From NCBI GenBank assembly GCA_963759095.1, contig CAVWYF010000017.1, forward strand, positions 1-64,000: a DNA stretch of 64,000 nucleotides, written 5' to 3'. The notes beneath the pieces are model-generated. The model saw only the letters and a program-made list of their open reading frames with translations, searched no databases and was not told where the DNA came from. This stretch comes from Anderseniella sp963759095. Its GTDB lineage: Bacteria > Pseudomonadota > Alphaproteobacteria > Rhizobiales > Aestuariivirgaceae. Below, piece after piece: positions 51,455-60,125 of the stretch. Position 1 is the first letter of the stretch; every line of letters starts with the position of its first letter. The position numbers and the translations under genes were made by a program.

Positions 51455-54064
51455 ATGTCGAGCGAGCGATACAATCCCCGCGGTGTAGAAGCCAAGTGGC
51501 AGAAAACCTGGACAGACGCCGGCAGCTTTCTGGCCAGCAATACATCCGACAAGCCAAAATACTATGTGCTTGAGATGTTCCCCTATCCGTCCGGCCGTAT
51601 CCATATGGGCCATGTTCGCAATTATACGATGGGCGATGTAATCGCCCGTTTCCGCAAGGCCTGCGGCTATAATGTCTTACACCCCATGGGGTGGGATGCC
51701 TTCGGCATGCCAGCTGAAAATGCAGCTATCGAGCGCAAGGTTCACCCCAAGTCATGGACTTATGAAAACATCGCCACCATGCGCGGACAGCTCAAGTCCA
51801 TGGGCCTCGCCATTGACTGGACCCGTGAGTTCGCCACCTGCGACCCCGAATATTATGGCCATGAACAGCGCATGTTCATTGAATTTTACAAGGCCGGACT
51901 GGTTGAGCGTAAAGTCTCGGTGGTGAACTGGGACCCGGTTGACCAGACGGTACTGGCCAATGAGCAGGTCATCGACGGCCGCGGCTGGCGCTCCGGCGCC
52001 GCAGTTGAAAAACGCGAGCTTGCACAATGGTTCCTGAAAATCTCCGACATGTCGGAAGAGTTGTTGTCTGCCCTGGACACCTTGACCGACTGGCCGGAGA
52101 AGGTCCGGCTGATGCAGCGCAACTGGATCGGCAAGTCGGAAGGTTTGCGGTTTTCATTTGTGCTCGAAGACGAGGACGGCAATGAGCTTGAAGACAAGCT
52201 GACCGTATACACAACCCGGCACGACACCATCTTTGGTGCCAGCTTCTGCGCCATCTCGGCTGATCATGCCCTGACCCAAAAGGCTGCGGCCAGGTCCGAT
52301 ACCGTCAAGGCGTTCCAGAAGGAATGCGCAGCACTTGGTACCAGCGAGGAGGCAATTGAACGCGCCGAGAAAAAGGGGGTGCCGCTTGGCATCTATGCGC
52401 GTCACCCGTTTGATGCAGAAAAGCGCCTGCCGGTATATGCGGCCAATTTCGTGCTGATCGGCTATGGCGAAGGTGCAGTGTTCGGATGTCCTGCCCACGA
52501 CCAGCGCGACCTGGATTTTGCACGCAAGTATGATCTGGGCGTGATCCCGGTAGTTGCACCAAAAGGAACCGACGCCGCGTCTCTTGAAATCGGCAACGAA
52601 GCATTGCTGGAAAAAGACACCTCAGCGGTTCACATGATCAACTCGCAGTTTCTCGATGGCATGTCGGTCGAGGACGCCAAGGCCGACGTTGCCAGACGAA
52701 TGGCCGATGCCGGCATTGGCGAGCGCAAGACCAATTATCGTTTGCGCGACTGGGGTGTGTCGCGTCAACGTTATTGGGGTTGCCCGATACCGTTTATCCA
52801 TTGCGACAAATGCGGGGTGGTTGACGTTCCGGTTGAAGACCTTCCCGTCGTGTTACCGGAAGACATCAACTTCGACAAACCCGGCAATCCTCTTGAGCGT
52901 CACGACAAATGGAAATCTGTTTCGTGTCCGAAATGCAACGCACCGGCTCTTCGTGAAACCGACACCTTCGACACCTTTGTCGATTCGTCCTGGTATTTTG
53001 CCCGCTTCTGCTCACCGTATTCCGATCAACCGGTGGACACCGATGCAGCCAGCTACTGGATGCCGGTGGACCAGTATATCGGCGGCATTGAACACGCCAT
53101 CCTGCACTTGCTGTATTCGCGGTTCTTCGTGCGCGCCATGAGGAAAGTCGGACACCTTGATTTTGACGAGCCGTTCAAATCCCTGTTCACACAGGGCATG
53201 GTGATCCACGAAACCTATCGCTCAAAATCGGGTGAGTGGGTCATGCCCACACAAGTTGCAAAAGACGGTGACAAGCTTGTCGACACGGTGTCAGGTGAAA
53301 GCGTTACACTCGGCCCCGCCGAGAAAATGTCCAAGTCGAAAAGAAATGTCATTGACCCGGACGACATCATCGAACAATACGGCGCTGATACCGCACGCTG
53401 GTTCATGTTGTCGGACACACCGCCTGAACGCGACATCGAGTGGACCGAATCAGGTGTTGTCGGCGCCTGGCGGTTTGTGCAGCGAATCTGGCGTCTGGTC
53501 GGTCAGGTCGCAGATGACAATATTTCGATTGAGCCGGATATGTTGCACAAGGCCGCCGCAGAAAATGTAAATGGGCTGCGCAAGAGCACCCACATGGCCA
53601 TCGCGTCTGTCGGTGATGACATTTCCAATCTGCGGTTTAACCGCGCCATTGCCCGCGTGTACGAACTGGTCAATGCGTTGGCGGCTTCACTGTCTTCAGA
53701 TGATTCCTCGGACGCGCTGAGAATGGCTCAGCGTGAAGCTGCGGTCTCATTGGTCCAGCTGTTTGCTCCCATGATGCCTCACCTTGCCGAGGAGTGTTGG
53801 CATGTGCTGGGATGCGACGGATTGGCCTGCGACGCACAATGGCCGAATCACGACGAAAGTCTTCTTGTCAGTGACAAAGTCACTCTTGTGGTCCAGATTA
53901 ACGGCAAGAAGCGGGCTGAACTGCAATTTCCCAAAGGCGCTGACCGCGAGATGGTAGAAGATACATGTCTTCGCCATGAGAATGTGATACGAAGTCTGGA
54001 CGGTTTATCGGTTCGCAAAGTTATTGTTGTACCGGACAGATTGGTGAATATAGTTGCGGGATGA
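51455..54064 (+). CDS. leuS: Leucyl-tRNA synthetase
   Basis: 869-residue class I synthetase. HIGH-type motif in YPSGRIHMGHVRNY, the CP1 editing domain (TTRHDTIFGASFCAISADHA, GCPAHDQRDLDFA), zinc-like insertions (CDKCGVVDVP, CPKCNAP), and KMSKS in EKMSKSKRNVIDPDDI. The C-terminus binds tRNA. Start MSSERYNPRGVEAKWQKTW at 51455 matches the family. The last codon overlaps the start of lptE (ATGA), an order conserved in alphaproteobacteria. Confidence 0.97.
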   Translation: MSSERYNPRGVEAKWQKTWTDAGSFLASNTSDKPKYYVLEMFPYPSGRIHMGHVRNYTMGDVIARFRKACGYNVLHPMGWDAFGMPAENAAIERKVHPKSWTYENIATMRGQLKSMGLAIDWTREFATCDPEYYGHEQRMFIEFYKAGLVERKVSVVNWDPVDQTVLANEQVIDGRGWRSGAAVEKRELAQWFLKISDMSEELLSALDTLTDWPEKVRLMQRNWIGKSEGLRFSFVLEDEDGNELEDKLTVYTTRHDTIFGASFCAISADHALTQKAAARSDTVKAFQKECAALGTSEEAIERAEKKGVPLGIYARHPFDAEKRLPVYAANFVLIGYGEGAVFGCPAHDQRDLDFARKYDLGVIPVVAPKGTDAASLEIGNEALLEKDTSAVHMINSQFLDGMSVEDAKADVARRMADAGIGERKTNYRLRDWGVSRQRYWGCPIPFIHCDKCGVVDVPVEDLPVVLPEDINFDKPGNPLERHDKWKSVSCPKCNAPALRETDTFDTFVDSSWYFARFCSPYSDQPVDTDAASYWMPVDQYIGGIEHAILHLLYSRFFVRAMRKVGHLDFDEPFKSLFTQGMVIHETYRSKSGEWVMPTQVAKDGDKLVDTVSGESVTLGPAEKMSKSKRNVIDPDDIIEQYGADTARWFMLSDTPPERDIEWTESGVVGAWRFVQRIWRLVGQVADDNISIEPDMLHKAAAENVNGLRKSTHMAIASVGDDISNLRFNRAIARVYELVNALAASLSSDDSSDALRMAQREAAVSLVQLFAPMMPHLAEECWHVLGCDGLACDAQWPNHDESLLVSDKVTLVVQINGKKRAELQFPKGADREMVEDTCLRHENVIRSLDGLSVRKVIVVPDRLVNIVAG

Positions 54065-54573
54065 TGATGTTCGCGAAACATGCAATGAGATCGTTTGCTT
54101 TGGTTGGCTTGCTGGCTTTATCTGCCTGCGGGTATCAGCCGCTTTATGCAACCAACGACGACGGATCTTCGGTTTCGCAGAAACTTGCTGAGGTCAGCGT
54201 TGCCCAGCAATCAGACCGCGTAGGCCAACTGGTTCGCAATGAAATCGTTCGATCCACCAGACCGGTCGGTACCCAGGCCCAGGACCGCTACTATCTCAAC
54301 CTGCAGGCTAAAGGTAGCGCGCAGACGCTGATCGATACAGCTGATACGGTTCATCGCAGACTGGCTTACAATCTGACGACCAAGTTCCAGTTGGTGGATG
54401 CTGCAACCCGGAACGTTGTGTTTTCCGGCAGTGCGTTCAGCAGGGTTCCATACGACAGGTTGGATGCATCGTTTGCAAATGTTCAGGCTCGTGTGAATGC
54501 CGAAGAGCAGGCAGCCAAACAGGTTGGCCAGGAAGTGCGAACCCGTCTGGCGGCATTTCTCGCCACCAATTAG
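54061..54573 (+). CDS. lptE: LPS-assembly lipoprotein LptE
   Basis: A 170-residue outer-membrane lipoprotein that plugs the LptD barrel and helps insert LPS. Signal sequence with lipobox LSAC (cysteine about residue 23), then GYQPLYATN, the hallmark start of mature LptE, followed by LAEVSVAQQSDRVGQLVRNE. The exact start among three consecutive ATG codons is uncertain. Lies between leuS and holA as usual. Confidence 0.92.
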   Translation: MMMFAKHAMRSFALVGLLALSACGYQPLYATNDDGSSVSQKLAEVSVAQQSDRVGQLVRNEIVRSTRPVGTQAQDRYYLNLQAKGSAQTLIDTADTVHRRLAYNLTTKFQLVDAATRNVVFSGSAFSRVPYDRLDASFANVQARVNAEEQAAKQVGQEVRTRLAAFLATN

Positions 54574-54589
54574 AGCGAGATGAGGCTAA

Positions 54590-55615
54590 ATGGCAGTGAT
54601 CAAGCCTCAGGGATTTGAGGCTAGTTTCAGTTCCCCCTCAGGCAAATATAAAGGCGCGCTTCTTTGCGGGCCCAACTGGGAATTGTTGAACCGCTTGAAG
54701 AATCAGGCGATGAAAAATTTCCGCTCAAGCCACCCTGATGGTGAAGTCGTACGGTTGTCGGATACCGACCTGGCCGCTGATACGGGACGGCTGCTGGAGG
54801 AACTGCAGTCGATCTCCATGTTCGGCGCTGACAAACTCGTACTGGTCGATGCTGCTTCCAGCACAATTCACAAGACATGCATCGGAGCAATCAGTGTCGG
54901 GTGGTCAGATTGCCTGTTACTCGTCACCGCCGGTGATCTGAAAAAGTCTTCCCCCTTGAGGAAAGAGTTCGAGGCTTCTCCGGATTTGGCAATTACAATT
55001 TGTTTTGATCAAAGTACCGGTGAACTGCTGGAGTTTGCCGCTTCCTTCATGTCAGGGCTCGGCGTCGCCATTGATCGCGAAGCCATCGAGCTTGTGGTTG
55101 ACGCGGTCGGAGGTAATGCCGCGCTGCTGCAGTCTGAACTTGTGAAGCTGGCCAGCTATGCAGGCGATGACGGTTCGTTGTCTGTTTCAGATGTGTCCGA
55201 AATTGTTGCGGGCAATGAAGCTGCATCCGTGGAAGGTCTGATTGATGCCGTTTTCTCCGGCAGGCCAGACGCCGCTGTTCAGGCCATCACAACCCTGCAG
55301 CAACAAGGTCAGCAACCCGCCTCGGTCCTGATAGCTTTGACCAATCACTGCGCGCTGCTGGTCGAGATGGCGGCTGCAATGGAAAGTGGCCGGCGGCCGG
55401 ACTCCATCGTCAAGGAATGGCGGCCGCCGATTTTCTTCAAACGCCAAAATGCACTGGCTGGACAACTCAGATTATGCGGCTTGCCGCAACTGCTGACGGC
55501 AGCAGAACGCCTGCGCATTGCCAATTCGGAGGTTCGCAGAAAACCGCTCTTAAACTGGCCGGTCGCCGAACGGTTCGTCATTTCAGCGGCAAGTTTGTTT
55601 CGCCGCGCCGGTTGA
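54590..55615 (+). CDS. holA: DNA polymerase III subunit delta
   Basis: A 341-residue clamp-loader subunit that opens the beta sliding clamp. Features: YKGALLCGPNWELLNRLKNQ, LEELQSISMFGADKLVLVDA, SSPLRKEFE, VGGNAALLQSELVKLASYAG, and the helical C-terminal domain. Sixteen nucleotides separate it from lptE; a GAGATGAGG-like site precedes the ATG. It converges with parB. Confidence 0.93.
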   Translation: MAVIKPQGFEASFSSPSGKYKGALLCGPNWELLNRLKNQAMKNFRSSHPDGEVVRLSDTDLAADTGRLLEELQSISMFGADKLVLVDAASSTIHKTCIGAISVGWSDCLLLVTAGDLKKSSPLRKEFEASPDLAITICFDQSTGELLEFAASFMSGLGVAIDREAIELVVDAVGGNAALLQSELVKLASYAGDDGSLSVSDVSEIVAGNEAASVEGLIDAVFSGRPDAAVQAITTLQQQGQQPASVLIALTNHCALLVEMAAAMESGRRPDSIVKEWRPPIFFKRQNALAGQLRLCGLPQLLTAAERLRIANSEVRRKPLLNWPVAERFVISAASLFRRAG

Positions 55616-55635
55616 TTTGCAGGCACCGTTGAGAT

Positions 55636-56517
55636 TTACGATCTTATGCCAAGCTTCGAACAGACCGTATCAAGTTGATCTAAGTTATTGTAATGAATAG
55701 TTAATTTGCCTTTTTCGGCAGTTTTCGTAGCGATTGAAATTTTCAATCCCAGAGCTTCCGCCAGCAGTTTTTCAACGGCAGCAATGTTTGTATCTGTTGT
55801 CTGCTTGGCAGGCTTGCTCACGGCGCCGGCGCCGGTATCGCGTGCCAGTGCCTCAGCCTGACGAACAGACAATCCCAAAGCGATAATTTTCTGGGCAAGA
55901 GATTGCGGGTCTTCAGTTGCAATCAGGGCCCGGGCATGACCGGCAGTCAACTTGCCGGTCTGCAATGCTTCCAATACCGACGCCGGCAGAGCCATCAGGC
56001 GCAGGGTGTTGGCAATATGACTGCGGCTCTTGCCAATCGATTCGGCCAGCTGCTGCTGGGTGTAGTCGAACTGGTCTATCAGTTGCTGGTAGCCATGGGC
56101 TTCTTCAACCGGGTTGAGATCTGCACGCTGGACGTTTTCGATCAGCGCAATTTCCAGCACTTCCTTGTCGGAGAGTTCGCGAACCAGTGCCGGTATGAGA
56201 TGCAGGCCGGCTTTTTGCGCTGCACGCCAACGACGTTCACCGGCGACGATCTGGTAGCTCTGCCCGTCATCAACAGGTCTGACCACGACAGGCTGGAGAA
56301 TGCCCTTCTCGGCAACCGACCTGACCAGGTCATCCAGCTCTTCTTCGTTGAATATCTTGCGCGGGTTCAAGGTATTGCTTTGAACCAGTTCGATAGGCAA
56401 TTCCCGCAACCCGTTTGTACGGCCCGGCACCTGCTCGGTCGTTGTTTCTGCCGGTGCGCCGTCGCCGATCAATGCGGCCAGCCCGCGGCCCAATCTTTTC
56501 TTTGGTAGTGCCGTCAT
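55636..56517 (-). CDS. parB: Chromosome-partitioning protein ParB
   Basis: 293-residue CTP-dependent clamp that loads at parS and spreads on DNA. The N-terminal peptide KKRLGRGLAALIGDG contacts ParA; the ParB/Srx domain shows LRELPIELVQSNTLNPRK, GERRWRAAQKAGLHLIPA and ALIENVQRADLNPVEEAHGY; the HTH is QQLAESIGKSRSHIANTLRL; a C-terminal dimerisation domain follows. parS-like sites are present 4 kb away near mnmG. Separated from parA by repeat copy B. Confidence 0.96.
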   Translation of the reverse strand: MTALPKKRLGRGLAALIGDGAPAETTTEQVPGRTNGLRELPIELVQSNTLNPRKIFNEEELDDLVRSVAEKGILQPVVVRPVDDGQSYQIVAGERRWRAAQKAGLHLIPALVRELSDKEVLEIALIENVQRADLNPVEEAHGYQQLIDQFDYTQQQLAESIGKSRSHIANTLRLMALPASVLEALQTGKLTAGHARALIATEDPQSLAQKIIALGLSVRQAEALARDTGAGAVSKPAKQTTDTNIAAVEKLLAEALGLKISIATKTAEKGKLTIHYNNLDQLDTVCSKLGIRS

Positions 56518-56547
56518 GATTTTTTCTCAAGCTTCATTGTTATTCTC

Positions 56548-56650
56548 TAGATCAGTATGTTTTTGATTGAATCAATCAAAACCGTAAAACTGCTCGCTTC
56601 CAAAGTGCTAGAGCAACTTTATGGGTTCGCTTGAACCCATGTTGCTCTAG
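56548..56650 (+). repeat. Dispersed palindromic intergenic repeat, copy B
   Basis: About 103 bp matching the element at 7132-7236. The inner palindrome here is perfect (TTTTGATTGA-A-TCAATCAAAA), and the outer hairpin has arms AGAGCAAC-TTTATGGGTT / AACCCATGTTGCTCT. It fills the gap between parA and parB, and its right end (read on the minus strand, CTAGAGCAAC) supplies the TAG stop codon of parA. Confidence 0.85.
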
Positions 56651-57477
56651 GCCGCGCGTAACGAACGCTCGCGGCGGATTATCTCGGATGCCAATCGAAT
56701 GTAGGCCTGTGACCCGGCGCAGGTATTATCATACAGCAATACCGGCTTGCCATAGGACGGTGCCTCTGACACGCGGACATTGCGCGGTATGACCGTTTCA
56801 TAAACCTTGGCGCCCAGCACGCCGCGGACATCTTGTGCCACCTGCTCCGACAGCGAATTTCTGCGGTCAAACATGGTCAGAACAATGCCCTGTATTTCCA
56901 GTGCCGGATTGAGGTTTGCCTTGACCCGTTCAACAGTGTTCAGAAGCTGGCTCAAGCCTTCCAGTGCGAAGAATTCACATTGCAGCGGAACAAGTATGGC
57001 GTCTGCGGCAGACAGTGAATTTATGGTCAGCAGGTTCAATGACGGGGGGCAGTCCACCAGGATATAGGTATAGGGATTTGCCTCGCTGAACACGATCAAC
57101 TTTTCTATGGCGTCCTTCAGCCGGTATGTCTTGCGACTGTATTCAGCCAGTTCCAGTTCAGCTCCCAGCAGGTCCATCGAAGACGGTACACAATCCAGGC
57201 CGGGTATTTCCGAGCCCCGGACCGCTTCATGCAGATCCGCCTCGCCGACCAGTACTTCATAGGTGGATGCCTGCTCCGGCGACCGCTCGATGCCGAGACC
57301 CGTGCTGGCATTACCCTGCGGGTCCAGATCAATAACCAGAACCTTTTCGCCCACGGCAGCCAGTGCCGTCCCCAGATTGATGGCAGTCGTGGTCTTGCCG
57401 ACCCCACCCTTCTGATTGGCAACCGCCAGGATGCGAGGTGTTGGACTAGTCGGATGCTGTAGTATTTTCGCTGACAC
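56647..57477 (-). CDS. parA: Chromosome-partitioning ATPase ParA
   Basis: Walker-type ATPase that drives parS-ParB complexes across the nucleoid. Deviant Walker A VANQKGGVGKTTTAINL, switch I/II segments (DLDPQGNASTGLGIERSPEQ; YILVDCPPSLNLLTINSLSA) and LTMFDRRNSLSEQV. The frame is open to 57510, with possible starts at 57510 (ATG), 57489 (ATG) and 57477 (GTG). The GTG is preferred because GAGG lies 6 nt upstream and MSAKILQHP fits the family N-terminus. All options overlap the end of rsmG. Confidence 0.95.
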   Translation of the reverse strand: MSAKILQHPTSPTPRILAVANQKGGVGKTTTAINLGTALAAVGEKVLVIDLDPQGNASTGLGIERSPEQASTYEVLVGEADLHEAVRGSEIPGLDCVPSSMDLLGAELELAEYSRKTYRLKDAIEKLIVFSEANPYTYILVDCPPSLNLLTINSLSAADAILVPLQCEFFALEGLSQLLNTVERVKANLNPALEIQGIVLTMFDRRNSLSEQVAQDVRGVLGAKVYETVIPRNVRVSEAPSYGKPVLLYDNTCAGSQAYIRLASEIIRRERSLRAA

Positions 57478-58132
57478 GTTTGGCCTCATGAATTTCAAGA
57501 ATGCAGCCATTTTGCTGAGTGCGACTTGAGTGTTTACAGAACGAGATATTCCAACATTTAGTGGCTTCGGTCAATTCAGCATCTACATCTTGTCCCTTTA
57601 GGAACAACATTCGTTGTGGATGAACCGGTAATTGCGCTGTCAGTTCCAGTAATCCGGGCAACGGCGCCACGGCCCTGGCCACACACACATCGGCAACCTG
57701 CTGCAAATCCGATTTGCCGAGCAATTCTACCCGCGCGTTGATGATTTGGGTGTTTAAACCGCACACCCTGCTCACCTGTTTCAGGAACACCGCCTTCTTC
57801 GCATTGCTCTCGATCATCACCACCTCGGCAACAGGATTTTTCTCCGCAAACCATATTGCCAACGGAATACCAGGTATCCCTGCACCGGAGCCAATATCAA
57901 CGATCAGGCTTTCGGTTCCACTGAGATGATCACACAACTGCAACCCGTCACAAATATGACGATGCCAGACCTGGCTGATCGTCGACGGCGATATCAGGTT
58001 GATGCTGGCCTGCCAGTGCAGCAGTTCGGCAACATATGCGCGCAGCTTTTCCAATGATTTACGTGAAACATTGAACATTTCAGGCAAGCTGTCAGGCGTA
58101 ACACTTTCAGGAATTAACCATGTCTGCGCCAT
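57446..58132 (-). CDS. rsmG: 16S rRNA (guanine-N7) methyltransferase RsmG
   Basis: 228-residue SAM enzyme that methylates N7 of G527 of 16S rRNA. Motifs: WQASINLISPSTISQVWHRH, the SAM loop VDIGSGAGIPGIPLAIW, and VARAVAPLPGLLELTAQL. Its ATG lies 6 nt after the mnmG stop with the ribosome site (GAGGAA) overlapping that stop, and its 3' end overlaps parA: a classical mnmG-rsmG-parA operon. A parS-like sequence lies within its 5' part (58055-58070). Confidence 0.94.
   Translation of the reverse strand: MAQTWLIPESVTPDSLPEMFNVSRKSLEKLRAYVAELLHWQASINLISPSTISQVWHRHICDGLQLCDHLSGTESLIVDIGSGAGIPGIPLAIWFAEKNPVAEVVMIESNAKKAVFLKQVSRVCGLNTQIINARVELLGKSDLQQVADVCVARAVAPLPGLLELTAQLPVHPQRMLFLKGQDVDAELTEATKCWNISFCKHSSRTQQNGCILEIHEAKRVSENTTASD
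58055..58070. promoter_or_regulatory. parS-like site inside rsmG
   Basis: TGATTTACGTGAAACA matches the ParB target TGTTTCACGTGAAACA at 14 of 16 positions. It lies 0.6 kb upstream of parA. Weaker than the site at 60067, but part of a cluster. Confidence 0.55.
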
Positions 58133-58138
58133 GGTTCC

Positions 58139-60019
58139 TCAACCCGCCAGCCTGGCGCTTGAGCGTTTTCGCATATGCGCAATTACCAATACCAGCGCTC
58201 CCGGGGTCACCCCGTCTATTCGGGCTGCATGGCCGATTGTCTCCGGGCGCCGCTCCGTGAGCTTTTGGCGGACTTCATTGGAAAGTCCGGAAATCAATCC
58301 ATAGTCAATATCGCTCGGAATGATGATTTTCGCATCCTGGTTGAATGCGTCTATCTCAGCTTTCTGCCGGTCGACATAGGTCGCATAAACTGCCTCGGCC
58401 TCAATCAGCTCCCGCAGGTCATTGGCTGTCTGCAGCAGGTCGGGCCACACCTCACACAAGCGGGCGAAATCAATACCCGGATACGAAAGATACTCATACG
58501 CAGACCTGATCCTGCCGTCCTTGTTGGCCGGCAGACCTGCACTTTCGGCCGCATGCGGGCTGAGCACGAACTTCTGGAGTGTGTCCCGCAAGCTGGTCAG
58601 GTTTTCCATCTTGGTTTTAAACTGCTGCTTCCTGTGGCGTGAACACAGTCCCGTTTCGATACCCAGCGGTGTCAGGCGTTGGTCCACATTGTCAGCCCGC
58701 AGCAACAGCCGGTACTCGGCGCGCGAGGTAAACATCCGGTAGGGTTCGCTCACCCCTCTGGTGACCAGGTCATCGATCATCACGCCGATATAGCCTTGCG
58801 ACCTGTCAATGTTCAGCTCATCAAGCCGGCACGCCCGGGCAGCCGCGTTCGCGCCGGCAACAAGCCCCTGCGCGGCAGCTTCTTCATACCCGGTGGTTCC
58901 GTTGATCTGACCGGCAAGAAACAGGCCTGGCAACTTCCTGAGTTCCAGTGAGGCGCTCAGTTCGCGTGGATCGACATAATCATATTCGATGGCATAGCCC
59001 GGCTGCAGGATCTTCACGTTCTCCAGACCGGCGATCGAATGCACGTAAGCCTCCTGCACGTCTTCCGGCAGCGAGGTTGAAATACCGTTTGGATAGACGG
59101 TGATGTCATCAAGCCCTTCAGGCTCCAGGAATATCTGGTGCGATGTGCGATCGGCGAACTTGACGACCTTGTCTTCAATGGACGGACAGTAGCGTGGACC
59201 GGTGCCCTCGATGAAACCGGCATACATGGCAGACCTCTCAAGATTGTCGGAGATGATCTTGTGGGTGTCAGTGTTGGTGTGGGTGATGTGGCAGCTGATC
59301 TGGGGTGCATGGGTGTGGCTGGTCAGCGTTGAGAAATAGAACGGGTGTTCGTCACCGGCCTGCTCCTCAAGCCCTGAATAGTCAATCGTGGATGCATCAA
59401 GCCGCGGCGGTGTTCCGGTTTTCAGGCGGCCGATCTGCAACCCCGTATCGCGCAGGACCCGGGACAACCCGTTACTCGGTTCTTCGCCGACGCGCCCTGC
59501 AGGGATTTTCTTGTCACCGATATGAATCAGGCCGCCAAGAAATGTGCCTGTCGTAAGCACCACGCTGACGCAGGATATCTCCCGGCCGTCCTCTCCCACG
59601 ATCCCGCAAATCCTGCCATCCCGCATCGCAAAGCTGCCGACAGCGGCTTCAATTACCGTCAGATTATCGTGGCCCAGAATTTCCGCCTGCATGGCGTCAC
59701 GGTAAAGCTTCCTGTCAATCTGCGCCCGTGGTCCTCGAACCGCCGGTCCTTTTGACCGGTTGAGAAGCCGGTACTGGATTGCCGCCTTGTCGCTTGTTCT
59801 GCCGATCAAACCGTCGAGTGCATCAATTTCACGGATGAGATGACCCTTCCCCAATCCGCCCATCGCCGGATTGCAGGACATTTCTCCAATGGTCGATTTG
59901 CGGTGGGTTACCAGGGCTGTCTTCGCGCCACGACGCGCCGCAGCGCTTGCCGCCTCGCAACCCGCATGGCCACCGCCAACCACCACCACATCGTAATCTG
60001 TCTTCAAGATCTGTTTCAT
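58139..60019 (-). CDS. mnmG: tRNA uridine-5-carboxymethylaminomethyl modification enzyme MnmG
   Basis: 626-residue FAD protein that with MnmE modifies the wobble uridine of certain tRNAs (formerly GidA). FAD-binding VVVGGGHAGCEAASAAAR, the MGGLGKGHLIREIDALDG signature, PRYCPSIEDKVVKFADR, and GLFLAGQINGTTGYEEAAAQ; the C-terminal GidA-associated helical domain binds MnmE. Full length. parS-like sites lie between this gene and mnmE. Confidence 0.97.
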   Translation of the reverse strand: MKQILKTDYDVVVVGGGHAGCEAASAAARRGAKTALVTHRKSTIGEMSCNPAMGGLGKGHLIREIDALDGLIGRTSDKAAIQYRLLNRSKGPAVRGPRAQIDRKLYRDAMQAEILGHDNLTVIEAAVGSFAMRDGRICGIVGEDGREISCVSVVLTTGTFLGGLIHIGDKKIPAGRVGEEPSNGLSRVLRDTGLQIGRLKTGTPPRLDASTIDYSGLEEQAGDEHPFYFSTLTSHTHAPQISCHITHTNTDTHKIISDNLERSAMYAGFIEGTGPRYCPSIEDKVVKFADRTSHQIFLEPEGLDDITVYPNGISTSLPEDVQEAYVHSIAGLENVKILQPGYAIEYDYVDPRELSASLELRKLPGLFLAGQINGTTGYEEAAAQGLVAGANAAARACRLDELNIDRSQGYIGVMIDDLVTRGVSEPYRMFTSRAEYRLLLRADNVDQRLTPLGIETGLCSRHRKQQFKTKMENLTSLRDTLQKFVLSPHAAESAGLPANKDGRIRSAYEYLSYPGIDFARLCEVWPDLLQTANDLRELIEAEAVYATYVDRQKAEIDAFNQDAKIIIPSDIDYGLISGLSNEVRQKLTERRPETIGHAARIDGVTPGALVLVIAHMRKRSSARLAG

Positions 60020-60066
60020 CGTGCCCGCTCAATACACGAAGTGTGGATAAACATCAAAAAAGTCTT

Positions 60067-60082
60067 CGTTTCACGTGAAACA
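60067..60082. promoter_or_regulatory. parS centromere-like site (strong)
   Basis: CGTTTCACGTGAAACA matches the ParB target TGTTTCACGTGAAACA at 15 of 16 positions. It sits in the intergenic region between mnmE and mnmG, about 3.5 kb from parAB, where alphaproteobacterial parS sites are often clustered. Confidence 0.88.
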
Positions 60083-60090
60083 AATATCGA

Positions 60091-60106
60091 TGATTCACGT
60101 GAAACC
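60091..60106. promoter_or_regulatory. parS centromere-like site (second)
   Basis: TGATTCACGTGAAACC matches the ParB target at 14 of 16 positions and lies 24 bp (centre to centre) from the strong site at 60067-60082, in the same mnmE-mnmG gap. A still weaker relative lies inside mnmE at 60991-61006 (12 of 16). Confidence 0.7.
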
Positions 60107-60125
60107 ATCGCGCTATGAAGCCTGT